Below the pieces are notes generated by a model that was not told the origin of the DNA, did not search any database, and saw only the letters and a list, made by a program, of their open reading frames with translations. Below, in pieces: positions 30,203 through 41,714 of a stretch of DNA of 64,000 nt (its first letter is position 1; the number at the start of each line of letters is the position of its first letter). This stretch comes from Porphyra umbilicalis. Its lineage: Eukaryota > Rhodophyta > Bangiophyceae > Bangiales > Bangiaceae. The DNA is taken from the NCBI GenBank assembly GCA_002049455.2, contig KV919106.1:1-64000 (forward strand), in the 5' to 3' direction. The position numbers and the translations under genes were made by a program.

Positions 30203-31399
30203 TCAGCAAGACGCAGTCACCGACGGCGATTGCGGGCGAGGCTGGCGATCGTGGAGCCTGTGCTTACATTGTTGATCGTCAGAACAATTACCGTAGATTC
30301 TCTCGTCAAGAGTCTCATCAAGTAGATTCAGGGTCACGGTTAGGGCTAAAGCCTCTGGAGTGCCTTCGTTGAAGAGGAGCGGCGACTGACACGACGACCG
30401 GTCTTCAGTGTGCGGGCTCGGAGAACCCCAGCAAGCGGACGTCCCTGGCTTGGCACCCTTGCTATCGCGACAGACGGGGGGATGACGTGCGCTAGGCGGG
30501 GAACAAGTCAGAGATGAAACAAAGGCGAAGGTAAGAACCTGTATCGACCACCGCATCGCCCCCGCCCTGTGCGCCGAAGCATCGGTAGGCTCAAGCGGCA
30601 GGCTCACCCTCGTACAGTACACAGGTGGCCTCCCAGGAGGTGGCGGTGCACCACGTAGGCTCTCCTTAGCATCCACGCACCGACCCGGCACGGCACCGGC
30701 GGTCTGAGCGCCGTGACACAGCTGAAGCGTGGCCCTGCGCTGCGTGAAAGCCAACCCCCCCCGCATGTGTGCCTCAGTGGGGGTTTCTGCCACAGTAGAC
30801 GGCAGCGGTGGCACGATGCTGCTGCTGTGCCGTCTACGCAGCGCTCGGCAGGCTTGTCGGCGGCTGGCCTGCGCTTGCCGCGACGCCATCCGCAGGCCGC
30901 GTCGTGCGCACGACGCGTGGTCTGGCTCTACCCGGTACCCGGAAGTGGCGGACCGGATGAGCGGGCGGCGTGGTGTCGGCGCCGACGCCGCATGGCTGGT
31001 GGGGCGGGCGCTTGGACGGCCACCGCCTGCGGACGGGCATGCACACGGGCAGCCGCCCCGTCCCACGGCCCAAGACCGTGCCAACGGCACTCCAACTTGG
31101 TCGGGGGTGACGGTCGGGGTGATGGCCGGCAGTCGGACGCGTGCGAGCAGGTGCCTGGTGGTTGGGCTCGCACAAATGGCGCTGCAGATGGCAATGCAGA
31201 AGGCGGCAGTAGCCAGAGGGAGAAAACCCGTTGTCACGAAAAGAAGAGTCATCACAACAGTGAAGGCTGCATACGAGGGTGGTAGGGTAGGAAACTGTGA
31301 TCCGTTCTGAGATGCTGTCTCTGGCAGAAACGTGGAACGCGTATCTTCACGCCGTGCCATAGGTAAACAGCAGCAATCGAAAATCGGGACAACGGACAC
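30203..31399 (-). CDS. uncertain ORF between adenosine kinase and glutamine synthetase
   Basis: A 398-codon minus-strand frame, with one possible membrane segment near the N-terminus (AAFTVVMTLLFVTTGFLPLA) followed by Arg/Pro/Ser/Ala-rich sequence without recognisable domains. A plus-strand frame of 194 codons overlaps it (30729-31310). In DNA this GC-rich either can be chance. It includes the upstream region of adenosine kinase. Confidence 0.22.
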   Translation of the reverse strand: MSVVPIFDCCCLPMARREDTRSTFLPETASQNGSQFPTLPPSYAAFTVVMTLLFVTTGFLPLATAAFCIAICSAICASPTTRHLLARVRLPAITPTVTPDQVGVPLARSWAVGRGGCPCACPSAGGGRPSARPTSHAASAPTPRRPLIRSATSGYRVEPDHASCARRGLRMASRQAQASRRQACRALRRRHSSSIVPPLPSTVAETPTEAHMRGGLAFTQRRATLQLCHGAQTAGAVPGRCVDAKESLRGAPPPPGRPPVYCTRVSLPLEPTDASAHRAGAMRWSIQVLTFAFVSSLTCSPPSARHPPVCRDSKGAKPGTSACWGSPSPHTEDRSSCQSPLLFNEGTPEALALTVTLNLLDETLDERIYGNCSDDQQCKHRLHDRQPRPQSPSVTASC

Positions 31400-31692
31400 T
31401 ACGGCCCGCAGCTACCATGCACATGCACGGCCAACCGCCTCAGACCGCCGTCACCACATCCACACAAACGGCGGACAAGATGCTATTGACCAAAAAAAAA
31501 AAGAGGGAAGGAAATGCATCCCTCAACCCGACACATGTACCTCAAGCACACCTCCCGGCGCCGTGCCGATACACAGCGCCGCCAGCAGTTACCGTCCAGG
31601 CGGCATCGGCCTGGACGGGTCAACCGCCGTCAACGAGGTGGCTTACGCCAAAACACCGCCGGCTCACCGGACACCGAGCGCCCTCCACCGCC

Positions 31693-32961
31693 CTACTCCA
31701 ACGGGATGTCGCAGCACGTGCTCGTCAGCAGCTTGGTCACCACGTACGAGTCAACGTCGCCCGACGGCCGCCGATCCTCCAGATACCCGCAGCCTTCATT
31801 GACCGTGTCGTGGCCGACACGGCAGCTCGCGCCGCGGTCGGCGGGGCCCCACGTGAACTTGTCAATCGACGCGGTCTCGTGTTTGCCCGTCAGCCGCTCG
31901 CTGTTGTCCCCATAGTTCTTGATGTGGAGCTCGTGCTTGAGCGCCAGCCGCTCCAGGGCGGGGATGATGGCACCCTCATAGCCGCCCGGGGCGCGCATGG
32001 CAGCGGTGGAGAAGTTGGTGTGGCACCCCGAACCGTTCCAGTCGCCCTTAACGGGCTTGGCGCTGTAGTCTACGCCAACACCCTGCGTCTCGGCAATGCG
32101 CTCAAGGATGTAGCGGGCCATCCACATCTGGTCGCCCTGTGAGACACCCGTCACGGGGCCAACCTGGAACTCCCACTGGCCGCACGCAACCTCACCGTTG
32201 ACCTGTGTGAGGAGCAAAGAGGGAGAAGAAGCAACAGAAAGCGAAGGAACAACAGCAAAACCACCGAGAGAAAAACAGCAAGGTCAGTCTCCACAGCACA
32301 AGCAGACCGAACATCCGTCATGACAAGGCGTCCTCGCCGCAACCACACACCCCAGATACCACCCAAACGCGACACACCCACGCCCCCACAGCCACCAGCG
32401 GCAGCCCCACCAACGTACCCCGCTGATTTGGATCCCGGCGTAGATGCACGCGCGCCAGTGTGCCTCGACGATCTGGCGCCCAAAGATGTACTTGGCGCCA
32501 ACGCCACAGTAGTACCACTTTTGTGCCTCCGGCTCACCCTCATCCGGGAAGCCCAGCGGGCGCCCGGTCTTGAGATTGGTCAGGAAGTACTCCTGCTCCA
32601 GGCCAAACCATGGCTCCTCGTCCTTGGCCGCCTCCTGCACCTTGGCGCAGCTGAAACGGCTGTTGGTTGGCAGCGGCTCCCCAGCCGGCGTGTACGTGTC
32701 GCACATGACGAGGATGTTATCGCCGGTGCGGAAGGGGTCCTTGAAGATGGCCTGCGGGCGGAGGATCACCTCCGAGTCGCTACCGGGCGCCTGCGACGTC
32801 GACGAGCCGTCATAGTTCCACTTCGGGAGGTCGGACGGAGCTTTGCCGAGGATCGACTTCGTCAGGGTGCGGCCCTTGGAGCGGAGCTTGCCGTACCCAT
32901 CAATCCACACGTACTCGGCAAAGACCGAGTCCCCTTGGGGGAGGTTCAGCAGCGCCTCCAT
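31693..32961 (-). CDS. GLN: glutamine synthetase type II, two exons
   Basis: Exon 1 is 32961-32419 (181 codons) and exon 2 is 32202-31693, separated by a 216-bp phase-0 intron with donor GTACGT and acceptor CACACAG. The join reads AGIQISG then [16 protein letters not shown], exactly as in the family. The product is 350 residues. Signatures: [13 protein letters not shown] (about 48-60), FGLEQEYFL with metal-binding glutamates, [15 protein letters not shown] (about 233-247) and [15 protein letters not shown] near the C-terminus. It condenses ammonium with glutamate using ATP. No presequence is visible before [10 protein letters not shown], so a cytosolic isoform is likely. The RGASCRVG segment has Cys where most relatives have Ile or Val. 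Confidence 0.97.
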
Positions 32962-35900
32962 TGTGGTCGGCTTGAGGGAGAAAAGGGTGGTGGAAAATGC
33001 GGTACAAATGCAGACGGGCGACGCGCGAGATACTTGGGGAGGGGGGAGGGAGGGGGGGTCTGAGAAAGACCGATCGAAAGAGGCGAATGTGGGCGTCGGA
33101 ACAGAGTGTGATGGACAGAAGAACGCGATGTGGGTGCGCGGGCAATGGCGGGCCTCTTGTACAGGAAAGCCGAGCGCGGCCGCTACACCATGCACCCCCC
33201 CCTTCTCACAGAGAACAAAAATCAATGGCCGGCGCGCCGCGTGCGTGGTGGACCTCAGCCTGCATACCCTCCCCCCCCCAGCCATGAGGGGCGAGCGTCC
33301 CGGGTTGGGAGCAGCGAGGGCGACCCCCCAGAGTGGGTGGGAGGGGGGGGCCGAGAGAGGCGGCACGTGCGCTGGCGTGGACCGCCACGCCGGGTTTTCG
33401 CACGGAGACGGCCGTCCCCGCCGTGCACCACCCACGGGCCCCAGGCGAACAGCCCGGCGCCGCAGCCAGGCCCCTTCCCCCTGCCAGTGGACGCAAGCAG
33501 GAACGCAGCGCGCCTGGCGGGGTCTGGTGTGGCACACCCGTGGTCCCCATTTGCTCAACCACCCTGCGCGGGCAGCCAGATCACCGCCGGTGCAGGCGTG
33601 GCGGCCGCCCTCTGCGTGCCGGGATCGCCCCTGTTGCGGCCGCCCGCCCAATGGAACCCGATCCGGGGCGGTCGGGGGACCAAAACGGCCTCTGTGAGTG
33701 GCCCATGCGGTGGTGTTCAAAGGGGAGGACCAACCCGCGGGGGTTGTGTGCGACGCACAGGTTGGGAGGGAGTGTGGGGGGGCCAACCTCAGTGGCAACC
33801 CGGCACGAGCAGCCTGCGCGCGGCGGTGCGGCACCCAGAGCGCTGGTGGACGTGCCCGTAATTGGCAGCCACGCGCACGGTGCGAAGCTGCAACGCGTTC
33901 AGCCTGCGCAGGCAGCTGCAGGGGAAGCTGCGCGCGGCGGTCCCAGGTCGCCGCCTGGCCGCCCAGTCGCGCAAGCAAGCCCGGTCCGTCCGGAGCCCTG
34001 CACCCGCGCGCACCGAGAAGGGCTTCAGAGTGGCAAGGGCACCCCCCCAACAAGGAATAGCGCGTAAGACGCGCGCGGTGAGCCCCACCCGTGCTGGGGC
34101 ACGGCCGGGAGCGAGGCTCAGTTCGAGGCTCTCGGGCGTGCGGTCCGCATCACACCACGCCTCGCGCAAGCGACGTGCGGCCGGCAGTGCCGCGTCAGCA
34201 CGACCTGTCATTCATCACTAGCCCCATAACTAGTGTGTGGCTGTGAAAGGCTCAAGATGCGACTCGCTTGACCAATGAGAGGACATGAAAAGCCTAGAGT
34301 GCACCGTGAACGGGCGTGGTGCAACGACTGCGAAGACAGTTGGCTGGGAAGTGGCCTGGCAAGCTCAACGTGAAACGATCGACGCAACTGGGGGACTTCA
34401 AAAGCAGGGAAAGCGGACGCCTGAGTGGACCAGTCGGCGGTACCACAGGAGGTCATGACAAGATCTGACTGGCCAAGGCGAACGCGTCTACCAGTGGACC
34501 GGGCGCTGTGCCCGTCAGGAATTGGTTCTGGCCTTACACAAAAACTTCGGGACAGGGAGCCTGGGATACCGTCAGCCCAATGCCAGACTGGCATAGATTA
34601 ATCGCAGGCCATTGGTCGCGCGGGGCCCCCAGGCCACGGGCCCAGGTCGGGCATCGTCTGGACGGTGCGAGGCCGCTGTGCGTCCTATTCTACCATGGTA
34701 GAATAGACCAGATGCATCTGGTCTTGACGAAGCGGCGTGCCCGAGCGCACCATCATGGCAAGTATGATGCTTTCTATGCTTTCTACATCCATCAAGCTGT
34801 CACGACTAATTTTAGAATCAGTTTCTTGTTGTCAACGAGTATGGCATAGGGCACTCTGGGAAGGCGCTCTTGACTGCAAGGTCGACTCGCTGTACGGCAC
34901 GCTCGTGTTGGGACCGAGAGTCAAAGAGCTGCGAAACCTGGCGCCGAGGCCGAACGAAGAAAGCACCTACGATGACCCACAGAGAGTCACACAAAAAACC
35001 GTCGAGCTGCTGACACAATCTGTTCTACGGGAATCATGTGCATGGACGTTCAAGAGCCATCCTCGGCGTCGGCTATCAGGCCCCGAAGAAACACAGGCAA
35101 CCGCTGTTCCACAGCCCCCACCGAGTGTGCGCGCCGCGCGCTCTGTCCCCCCGTTGGCAAAGCGAGGGAGTCGTATGCGTTTTAGTAAGCATGTTTCTTC
35201 TCTGGGTGCGTCGGAGCGCCCCCGCCACCCCTTCCTATCTTGGCCGCCAGGCGGTGTCCGCAAGACGACGGTCACCCCTCATCGTCCCGCAGTGCACACC
35301 TGCGCTCCGCGATCCTGTACCCATACTCAGCTCGCGTACGCGCGTCGCGTGTAGGCCCGCCCCTCCGCTCCCGAAGTGGCCCGCTGCGGCATTCTCCCGT
35401 GCTGAGTCTGTGGTTCAACTGCCGCCCTATCCCCGGTCGCGTACCGACCAGATCATCCCATTGTCAGCATGCGCGCGTGGTTGCTCAGCACCTCCTGCTC
35501 CTTGCGTCGCCCGCTTACGCCGGCCAGCACAGCGACACATGGTGGAGCACGCTCGTACCGGGGTGTGAGTCATGAGCTCGCCCCGCTGCCCCGCACAGGA
35601 GGGGCACAAGAGCTCGTTCTCTCCCTGCGCTCCGACAGGAAACTCGGCAACACGCAGGCCGCATCACTTCTGGGCGGACGCTGGTGGCGCACCTTCGAGA
35701 GTGCACTACGCGCATGCATTGACGTTTTTTCCGCCTTTACTGGGACCACAGAAAACCCTTACCGGAGCGGGTTGAAGCAGCGCCGTCAACGCTCGCGGAG
35801 CTCCACGCATTGGACACTCGAAGGGACAAAGGGCAAGGAGAGTTGAACATGCAGAGCGATGGCACACCGAAGCGAGAGCGGTGTCGGCAGTGATAGCCAC

Positions 35901-36779
35901 GGAGACTGCCTTCTGGATGCAAGACACATACATCTTCTCGTTGGTGGTGTGCTGAGCACATTTTTAGCGAAGCTTCTAAAGTCTGTCTCACTCTATTAGT
36001 CCTCTGAGAACCGCTCTTTTTTTGGAGAGACCAGAACTCCGCCGCTACGACCGCAAATGACAAGCAGTCTTCACGCAAGGGATAGAGACCCTCCAAACCT
36101 TTTTACTGCAAGAAATGGTACGCATTCTTCTGTAGGAAGCCCTTCAACGGCACACCTATGTCGAAAAGATACGGCTCAGACGCATCGTTTCCAGGCCTTC
36201 CGGCACACTGGGCGAGCCGCACGAGGTCACAGCACCGTTTCTCGCATTTGTCCCATGTTCACATATGGCACTTCCCCCAAAAATGGACACGCCGCCGATC
36301 AGGAAGCATCGTGCAGACATCGTGCTGTAAGGGGGAGCCATCGATGCATGTCCAATTGTTGAGCGGCGTTCGTGCCCCGGTAAAATCGGTTGCAAGCTCA
36401 AGACCAAAGGGCGACACTCCCGTCCTTTTCCTTATTCGCTGCCGTTGGGCTTCTCATGCAAGGAAGCAGCTCTCTATCTGGGGAGATTTTCTCTTCAACG
36501 CCGGCGTGCATCGGAATCAACTCTGATTTGGGCGTGTTTCTGCGTCCGCCACCATGCAATCGTTTGTGGGCACAAGCAGCGAGATTGCCCCGTCTCCGTT
36601 TTCTTCGCGGGAGGTGCGGCTCTGCCGCAATAGAGCACGGCATAGATCACTGCCGACGCCCCGGCTCAAATGTATCCCACCGTCGGCCGCTGCCACCGGC
36701 CGCGGCGCCATCAACTTCGGCTGTGTCACCATCGCCAACGCGGACCGCTGCCATCGACAGGGACGCCGCTGACCTCGGC
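32962..36779. other. 3.8 kb gene-poor region
   Basis: From 32962 to about 34200 the sequence is GC-rich and includes the GS promoter. From 34200 to 36700 it is more balanced, with many short ORFs and none convincing. It contains the double palindrome at 34685-34723. The stretch 36550-36760 (starting MQSFVGTSSEIAPSPF) leads into the GC-rich array and might be an upstream exon of the E(z) transcript, but this is only a possibility. Confidence 0.3.
34685..34723. repeat. two adjacent perfect palindromes resembling joined transposon ends
   Basis: A 22-bp palindrome with arms CTATTCTACCA (34685-34706) directly abuts an 18-bp palindrome GACCAGATGCATCTGGTC (34706-34723). The first contains two copies of the CTATTCTACC end motif of the MITE at 3659-4379, head to head, as expected if almost the whole element between its ends had been lost. 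Confidence 0.7.
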
Positions 36780-38840
36780 AGCCGCGTCCAGGTGTGCAGC
36801 GAACGACTGTGTCGCTGCCCAGGTGGGCTGGGCCGCTGCCGCCGCCGGTCGCACCGCCGCCGGTCGCACCGCCGCCGTCGCCCGCCGCAGCCGCCGCCCG
36901 CCGTCACCCGCCGCAGCCGCCGCCCGCCGCCGCAGTCTCTTGCCACCACCACCGCCGCGGCCGCCGCCGCCGCCGCCGGCCGCCGCGGCCGCCGCCGCCG
37001 CCGCCGGCCATCACAGCCGCCGCTGCCGACCCTTCCATCCTCCGCCGCCGCCGCCAGCGGTTGCGCGGCTTCTGCAGTCGGCCACCACCTCCGTCGCCCG
37101 CGCCCATCGGCTGCACCGCCGGCGCCGCCGCGACCGGCTGGCTACGCCGCTGCCACCGCCAGTGGTTGCGCGGCTACCAACGACGGCCACCACCTCCGTC
37201 AGCCACCCCCAACGGTTGCGCCTCGGCCGTGGCCGGCCGCCGCCGCCAGCGGTGGCCGTGTGCCACCCCCCTCCGTCTGCCTCCCCCACCGGTTGCGCCT
37301 CGGTCGTGGCCGTCTGCCACCCCCACCGGTTGCGTCTCGGCCGTGGCCGGCCGCCGCCGCCAGCGGTTGCCGTCGCCCACCCCCACCGGGTGCGCCTCGC
37401 CGTGGCCAGCCGCCGCCGCCAGCGGTCGCCTTCGCCCACCCCCTCCGTCTGCAACCCCCACCGGTTGCGTCTCGGCCGTGGCCGGCCGCCGCCGCCAGCG
37501 GTTGCGTCAGCCACCCCTGCCGTCTGCCACCCCCACCGGTTGCGTCTTGGCCGTGACCGGCCGCCGCCGCCAGCGGTTGCCGTCGCCCACCCCCACCAGG
37601 TGCGCCTCGCCGTGGCCAGCCGCCGCCGCCAGCGGTCGCCTTCGCCCACCCCCTCCGTCTGCAACCCCCACCGGTTGCGCCTCGGGCGTGGCCGGCCGCC
37701 GCCGCCAGCGGTGGCCGTTTGCCACCCCCCTCCGTCTGCCACCCCCACCGGTTGCGTCTTGGCCGTGGCCGGCCGCCGCCGCCAGCGGTTACCGTCGCCC
37801 ACCCCCACCGGGTGCGCCTCGCCGTGGCCAGCCGCCGCCGCCAGCGGTCGCCTTCGCCCACCCCCTCCGTCTGCAACCCCCACCGGTTGCGCCTCGGGCG
37901 TGGCCGGCCGCCGCCGCCAGCGGTGGCCGTTTGCCACCCCCCTCCGTCTGCCACCCCCACCGGTTTCGCCTCGGCCGTGGCCGGCCGACGCCGCCAGCGG
38001 TTGCCGTCGCCCACCCCCACCGGTTGCGCCTCGGGCGTGGCCGGCCGCAGCCGCCAGCGGTGGCCGTTTGCCACCCCCCTCCGTCTGCCACCCCCACCGG
38101 TTTCGCCTCGGGCGTGGCCGGCCGCCGCCGCCAGCGGTTGCCGTCGCCCACCCACACCGGTTGCGCCTCGGGCGTGGCCGGCCGCCGCCGCCAGCGGTGG
38201 CCGTTTGCCACCCCCCTCCGTCTGCCACCCGCACCGGTTTCGCCTCGGGCGTGGCCGGCCGCCGCCGCCAGCGGTTGCGGTCGCCCACCCCCACCGGTTG
38301 CGCCTCGGCCGTTGCCAGCCGCCGCCGCCAGCGGTCGCCTTCGCCCACCCCCTCCGTCTGCAACCCCCACCGGTTGCGCCTCGGGCGTGGCCGGCCGCCG
38401 CCGCCAGCGGTGGCCGTCTGCCACCCCCCTCCGTCTGCCACCCCCACCGGTTTCGCCTCGGCCGTGGCCGGCCGCCGCCGCCAGCGGTTACCGTCGCCCA
38501 CCCCCTCCGCTGCCGCGGCCGACCGGCGCCGTCGGCTGCGCTGTCGACGTTGCTGGCTGCCGCCGTCGTGGCCGTCCCCACCGTCGGCCGCACGGGCCGG
38601 TAGCTCCGCGGTCGTCGCGTTTGCCCGCCGCCGGCGTGGCCGTCGCCGCCGTCGGTTACCCCGGCAGGTTGCGCTGCCGTCGCCGTCTTTGGCTGCCGCC
38701 GCCGGCGTCCGGCGCCGCCGGCTGCGCCGCCGACGTTGCTGGCAGCCGCCGTCGCGTCCGTCGCCACCGGCTGGTTCACCGGTTGGTCGCGTCGCCGGCG
38801 TCGCCGGCGTCGCCGGCGTCGACGGTGGCTAAAGACGCTG
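36780..38840. repeat. GC-rich array with minisatellite of 58- and 76-bp units
   Basis: From about 37231 to 38490 a unit built around GGCCGGCCGCCGCCGCCAGC followed by CACCCCCACCGGTTGCG repeats about 18 times. Spacings between successive cores are mostly 58-59 or 75-77 bp; the longer unit carries an extra block CCCCCTCCGTCTGC. The left part (36840-37020) is simple (CCG)n-like. All frames are open because the sequence has no stops, which explains the long apparent ORFs; I do not regard them as genes. The array ends about 15 bp before the E(z) coding start. Confidence 0.9.
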
Positions 38841-38855
38841 TTTCTTCAAAACGAC

Positions 38856-41714
38856 ATGGACGACGACGCCGCTCCCCGGCCGCCCCCCTACCTCGCCGGC
38901 GGCTCATCCTCTGATGGCGGCGCGTCGAGTGTTGACGCCGTGGAAGAAGCCCTGGACACGGCGCAGGCGCGCGCCGGGGACCGACGCGCGGTAGCGCGCG
39001 TCGTCCCGCGCATCATCCGCAGGACGCTTCGGCTCGCGCGTCGCCGTCGACGGTCTGCTGCAGCAGCTGTTATGAGTGCGAACCGAGAGGCCATGCGCCG
39101 TCTACAGCGCGACCTGCATCTGCAGGCTTGCGGCGGGCCGGATCCTCCGGCCGTCGAGTGCACCGACTCCCTCGAAGGCATCACCGTCACGAATTCCTGT
39201 CGTGCTGTGTCGCATAAGCCTCCCTTTTCCAAGAAACCACGCCTGACGAATCCAGCTTGGCCGCCCAGGTCGCACGAAACGGGCGCAGGCGCCGCTCCTG
39301 CTGTCGCAGCAGTGGCGAATCGACCGCCCATCGAATCATCTGTCGATGCGACGGAGCGTACGGCCATTCGGCCGACGGTGCTACCCACCGTGCGACCACC
39401 ACCACGAATGACATCGTACGTGTCTGTCCGCCGGTCGTGGCGGCGCCTGGAAGCCCCTCCTCCGGGCTTCGTAGTCCCTTACTTAGGAGATTCTCCCCGT
39501 GCGAAGGGGGCGATGGCGCGCATCATTGACGAGAACAAGTACGCGTCAGCGGCGAGCCATGACGGTAGCTGCGCGTACGGGGACGAAGGGAGCACGGAAG
39601 GTACGGCGTACTACTCTCTTGCTGCCCGTACACGCAGAGCCATGGACCGAGAAGCTCTTGCCACTGTTGTCGCGGCGCTGCGTGCGGATGCTGTCGTTCT
39701 CCGCGTTGTGCGGCGTGTTCTCCGCGTGCGCCGGTCGGCTATCAAACTGATGCTAGATCTGGCGAACGCCCGACCGGCCGCCGCTGGTGCAGTGCACGTT
39801 GCGCGAACGGACGCCGCTGCTCGACACTCTGAACTTCGACGACTAACGGGTGGGGCCTCCCTCGCCGCGGTCTTAGCGGCGGGTACATTGGCGGAGTCCC
39901 CGCAGTCCTCGTCGGACGTGGACGGGTTGACGGGGCCGCGTGCGTTCGGCGTCGGTAGGCGCACGTCGGAACCCGTTGTTGTCCGTGGGCTCTCAGGCTC
40001 TCTGCGTGAAGGCGTCGCCGTTGCCCGCGCTGTAAGAGCGGCTGTTCGTGCGGCGGGCGGCGACGCCGTCCCCTCCGTCTCCTCACTCTTCGGCAATCTA
40101 CTGGGCTGCCGCCCTTTGCCGCGCCGCGGCGTGGCTGCTAATTCGTTGGTCGGCGTGGCCGCACCTCCGCGGCCGCCCGACTCGTCGCTCCGTACCCAGG
40201 AGACGCTTGTGCGCTTTTTCTGTCGTTTCTGCTGTGTGTACTGCTGTCGCATTCACGGGGCTCCTGTGCGTGACGGGCTCGTCACGCCGTTCCCGTCCAC
40301 GCCCGTAGCGCGTCCTTCCGACCCGCGACGCATGGAGACGGCGTCAGATGGCGCTGGCATTGATGCCCCAGGCACGGCGTCAGACGGCGGGGCAGACGGC
40401 GGTCGCGCGCGACGCGCCCGCGCCATGCATGCGGCGATTCGCGTGGCGGCCGGACCGTGTCGTGACTGCCGGCTCGACCTCCGCAGCCTCGCGGAGGTGT
40501 TCGCGCGCGGGTGCCGCACGGACGTCTGGGCCGTCGAAGACGTTGAGCTGCTTCATGCGGCTGTTCGTATTGTCGGACGGTTCGACACGTGCCGCATGGC
40601 CCGTTTCGTGCCCTCCTGGACATGTCGCCGGGTGGCTGAGTACCTGGTGGACTGGGGTTGGCCGAGAGCCTGGCCGGTGCAGCCGACGACACCTCGACCA
40701 CCCCAACGGGACGCTCCTCTTTCTCCCCCCCCCGAGTTCTCCCTCACGAACGGCAGCGAAAACGCGATCGTCAAGAAGTCCGCGCCCTTCGTTCCGTGTG
40801 GCCATCTTGGCGCGTGCACGCGGCACAATTGTCGATGCGTGCAAAGTGACGTGTCGTGTGAGAAGCAGTGTGGGTGTGCCCGTACCCGTTGGGCGTCGCG
40901 CGTGCCTGTGGTGTTGGATGCCGGCACTTCGGCGTCCGCATTTATCCCCGCCGACGGCTGCGCACCGACGGATGGGTCGCTGTTTTGCAGCAGGCGCATA
41001 TCGTGCTCCTGCACCTCGCCGTCGCGCTGTGAGACGGATTCGTGCCCTTGTTTTGCCATGGACCGTGAGTGTGACCCTGACGCGTGCATGATGTGCGGTG
41101 CCCACCTGCATCCGGCATCAGGCGTGGACGGGCTGACTACGGGATCCGTGATGGCAGAATCTCCCATCACCCGCTCCACTGCGGCCGCCACTGGGGCCTA
41201 TTGGCGCCTGGTGCGGTCACCACGCCCAACCGACCCCGGTGTCATGTCCGGGCTTGGCGTCGCTGCGTCTTCGCGCAGTCCGACGTCGGCAGGTACTAGG
41301 CGCTGTCGCAACGTTCAAGTTCAAGTTGGTGCCCGGGTGCGCCTCGTCCTGGGCGCATCTCGTGCCCACGGGCTTGGCGTCTTTGTCGCCGAACCAGCTG
41401 CAGCCGGAGATTTTTTTGGTGAATATGTGGGAGAGCTTGTCTCTACCGCGGAGGGGCACCGTCGCGGTCGAGCGTACGACGCGCGGGGGGTAAGCTACCT
41501 CGCCACTCTGTCACCAACAACCATCGTCGACGCCACCCGAGTTGGAAGCAGGACGAAGTTCATCAACCACAGCTCCGACTCGCCCAACCTGCACATGAAG
41601 CTGCTGAGCATCGGCGGTACAATTCGCGCCGCTCTCTTTGCTGCGAGGGATCTGAGCCCCGGAGAGGAGGTCTTTTTTGACTATGGCTATGCTCTTGACT
41701 CGTGGGTGAAGTGA
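38856..41714 (+). CDS. EZH: Enhancer of zeste, PRC2 histone H3K27 methyltransferase
   Basis: 952 residues from the ATG at 38856 (ccATGG-like context, frame open further upstream only into Arg-rich repeat). Domains: a divergent N-terminal half; an MCSS-like motif FFCRFCCVYCCRIHG at about 453-467; a SANT2-like segment at about 561-600 (ELLHAAVRIVGRFDTCRMAR, WTCRRVAEYL); a CXC domain at about 648-755 with two Cys clusters (CTRHNCRC, CEKQCGC; CSCTSPSRCETDSCPC, RECDPDACMMCG); and a SET domain at about 825-950 (HGLGVFVAEP, GEYVGELVS, VDATRVGSRTKFINHSS, GEEVFFDYGYA). The catalytic-core NHS and the FFDY tyrosine are present. The usual Cys of the NHSxxPNC motif is Leu (PNL), and the residue before NHS is Ile, not Ala. 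As the catalytic subunit of PRC2 it would trimethylate H3K27. A Su(z)12 homologue lies 7 kb downstream on the same strand. Confidence 0.94.
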   Translation: MDDDAAPRPPPYLAGGSSSDGGASSVDAVEEALDTAQARAGDRRAVARVVPRIIRRTLRLARRRRRSAAAAVMSANREAMRRLQRDLHLQACGGPDPPAVECTDSLEGITVTNSCRAVSHKPPFSKKPRLTNPAWPPRSHETGAGAAPAVAAVANRPPIESSVDATERTAIRPTVLPTVRPPPRMTSYVSVRRSWRRLEAPPPGFVVPYLGDSPRAKGAMARIIDENKYASAASHDGSCAYGDEGSTEGTAYYSLAARTRRAMDREALATVVAALRADAVVLRVVRRVLRVRRSAIKLMLDLANARPAAAGAVHVARTDAAARHSELRRLTGGASLAAVLAAGTLAESPQSSSDVDGLTGPRAFGVGRRTSEPVVVRGLSGSLREGVAVARAVRAAVRAAGGDAVPSVSSLFGNLLGCRPLPRRGVAANSLVGVAAPPRPPDSSLRTQETLVRFFCRFCCVYCCRIHGAPVRDGLVTPFPSTPVARPSDPRRMETASDGAGIDAPGTASDGGADGGRARRARAMHAAIRVAAGPCRDCRLDLRSLAEVFARGCRTDVWAVEDVELLHAAVRIVGRFDTCRMARFVPSWTCRRVAEYLVDWGWPRAWPVQPTTPRPPQRDAPLSPPPEFSLTNGSENAIVKKSAPFVPCGHLGACTRHNCRCVQSDVSCEKQCGCARTRWASRVPVVLDAGTSASAFIPADGCAPTDGSLFCSRRISCSCTSPSRCETDSCPCFAMDRECDPDACMMCGAHLHPASGVDGLTTGSVMAESPITRSTAAATGAYWRLVRSPRPTDPGVMSGLGVAASSRSPTSAGTRRCRNVQVQVGARVRLVLGASRAHGLGVFVAEPAAAGDFFGEYVGELVSTAEGHRRGRAYDARGVSYLATLSPTTIVDATRVGSRTKFINHSSDSPNLHMKLLSIGGTIRAALFAARDLSPGEEVFFDYGYALDSWVK

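Noticed and set aside
36390-38832. Very long open frames (over 700 codons) on the plus strand and about 500 codons on the minus strand
   Set aside because: They are the translation of a stop-free GC minisatellite; several frames on both strands are open at once and encode only the repeat.
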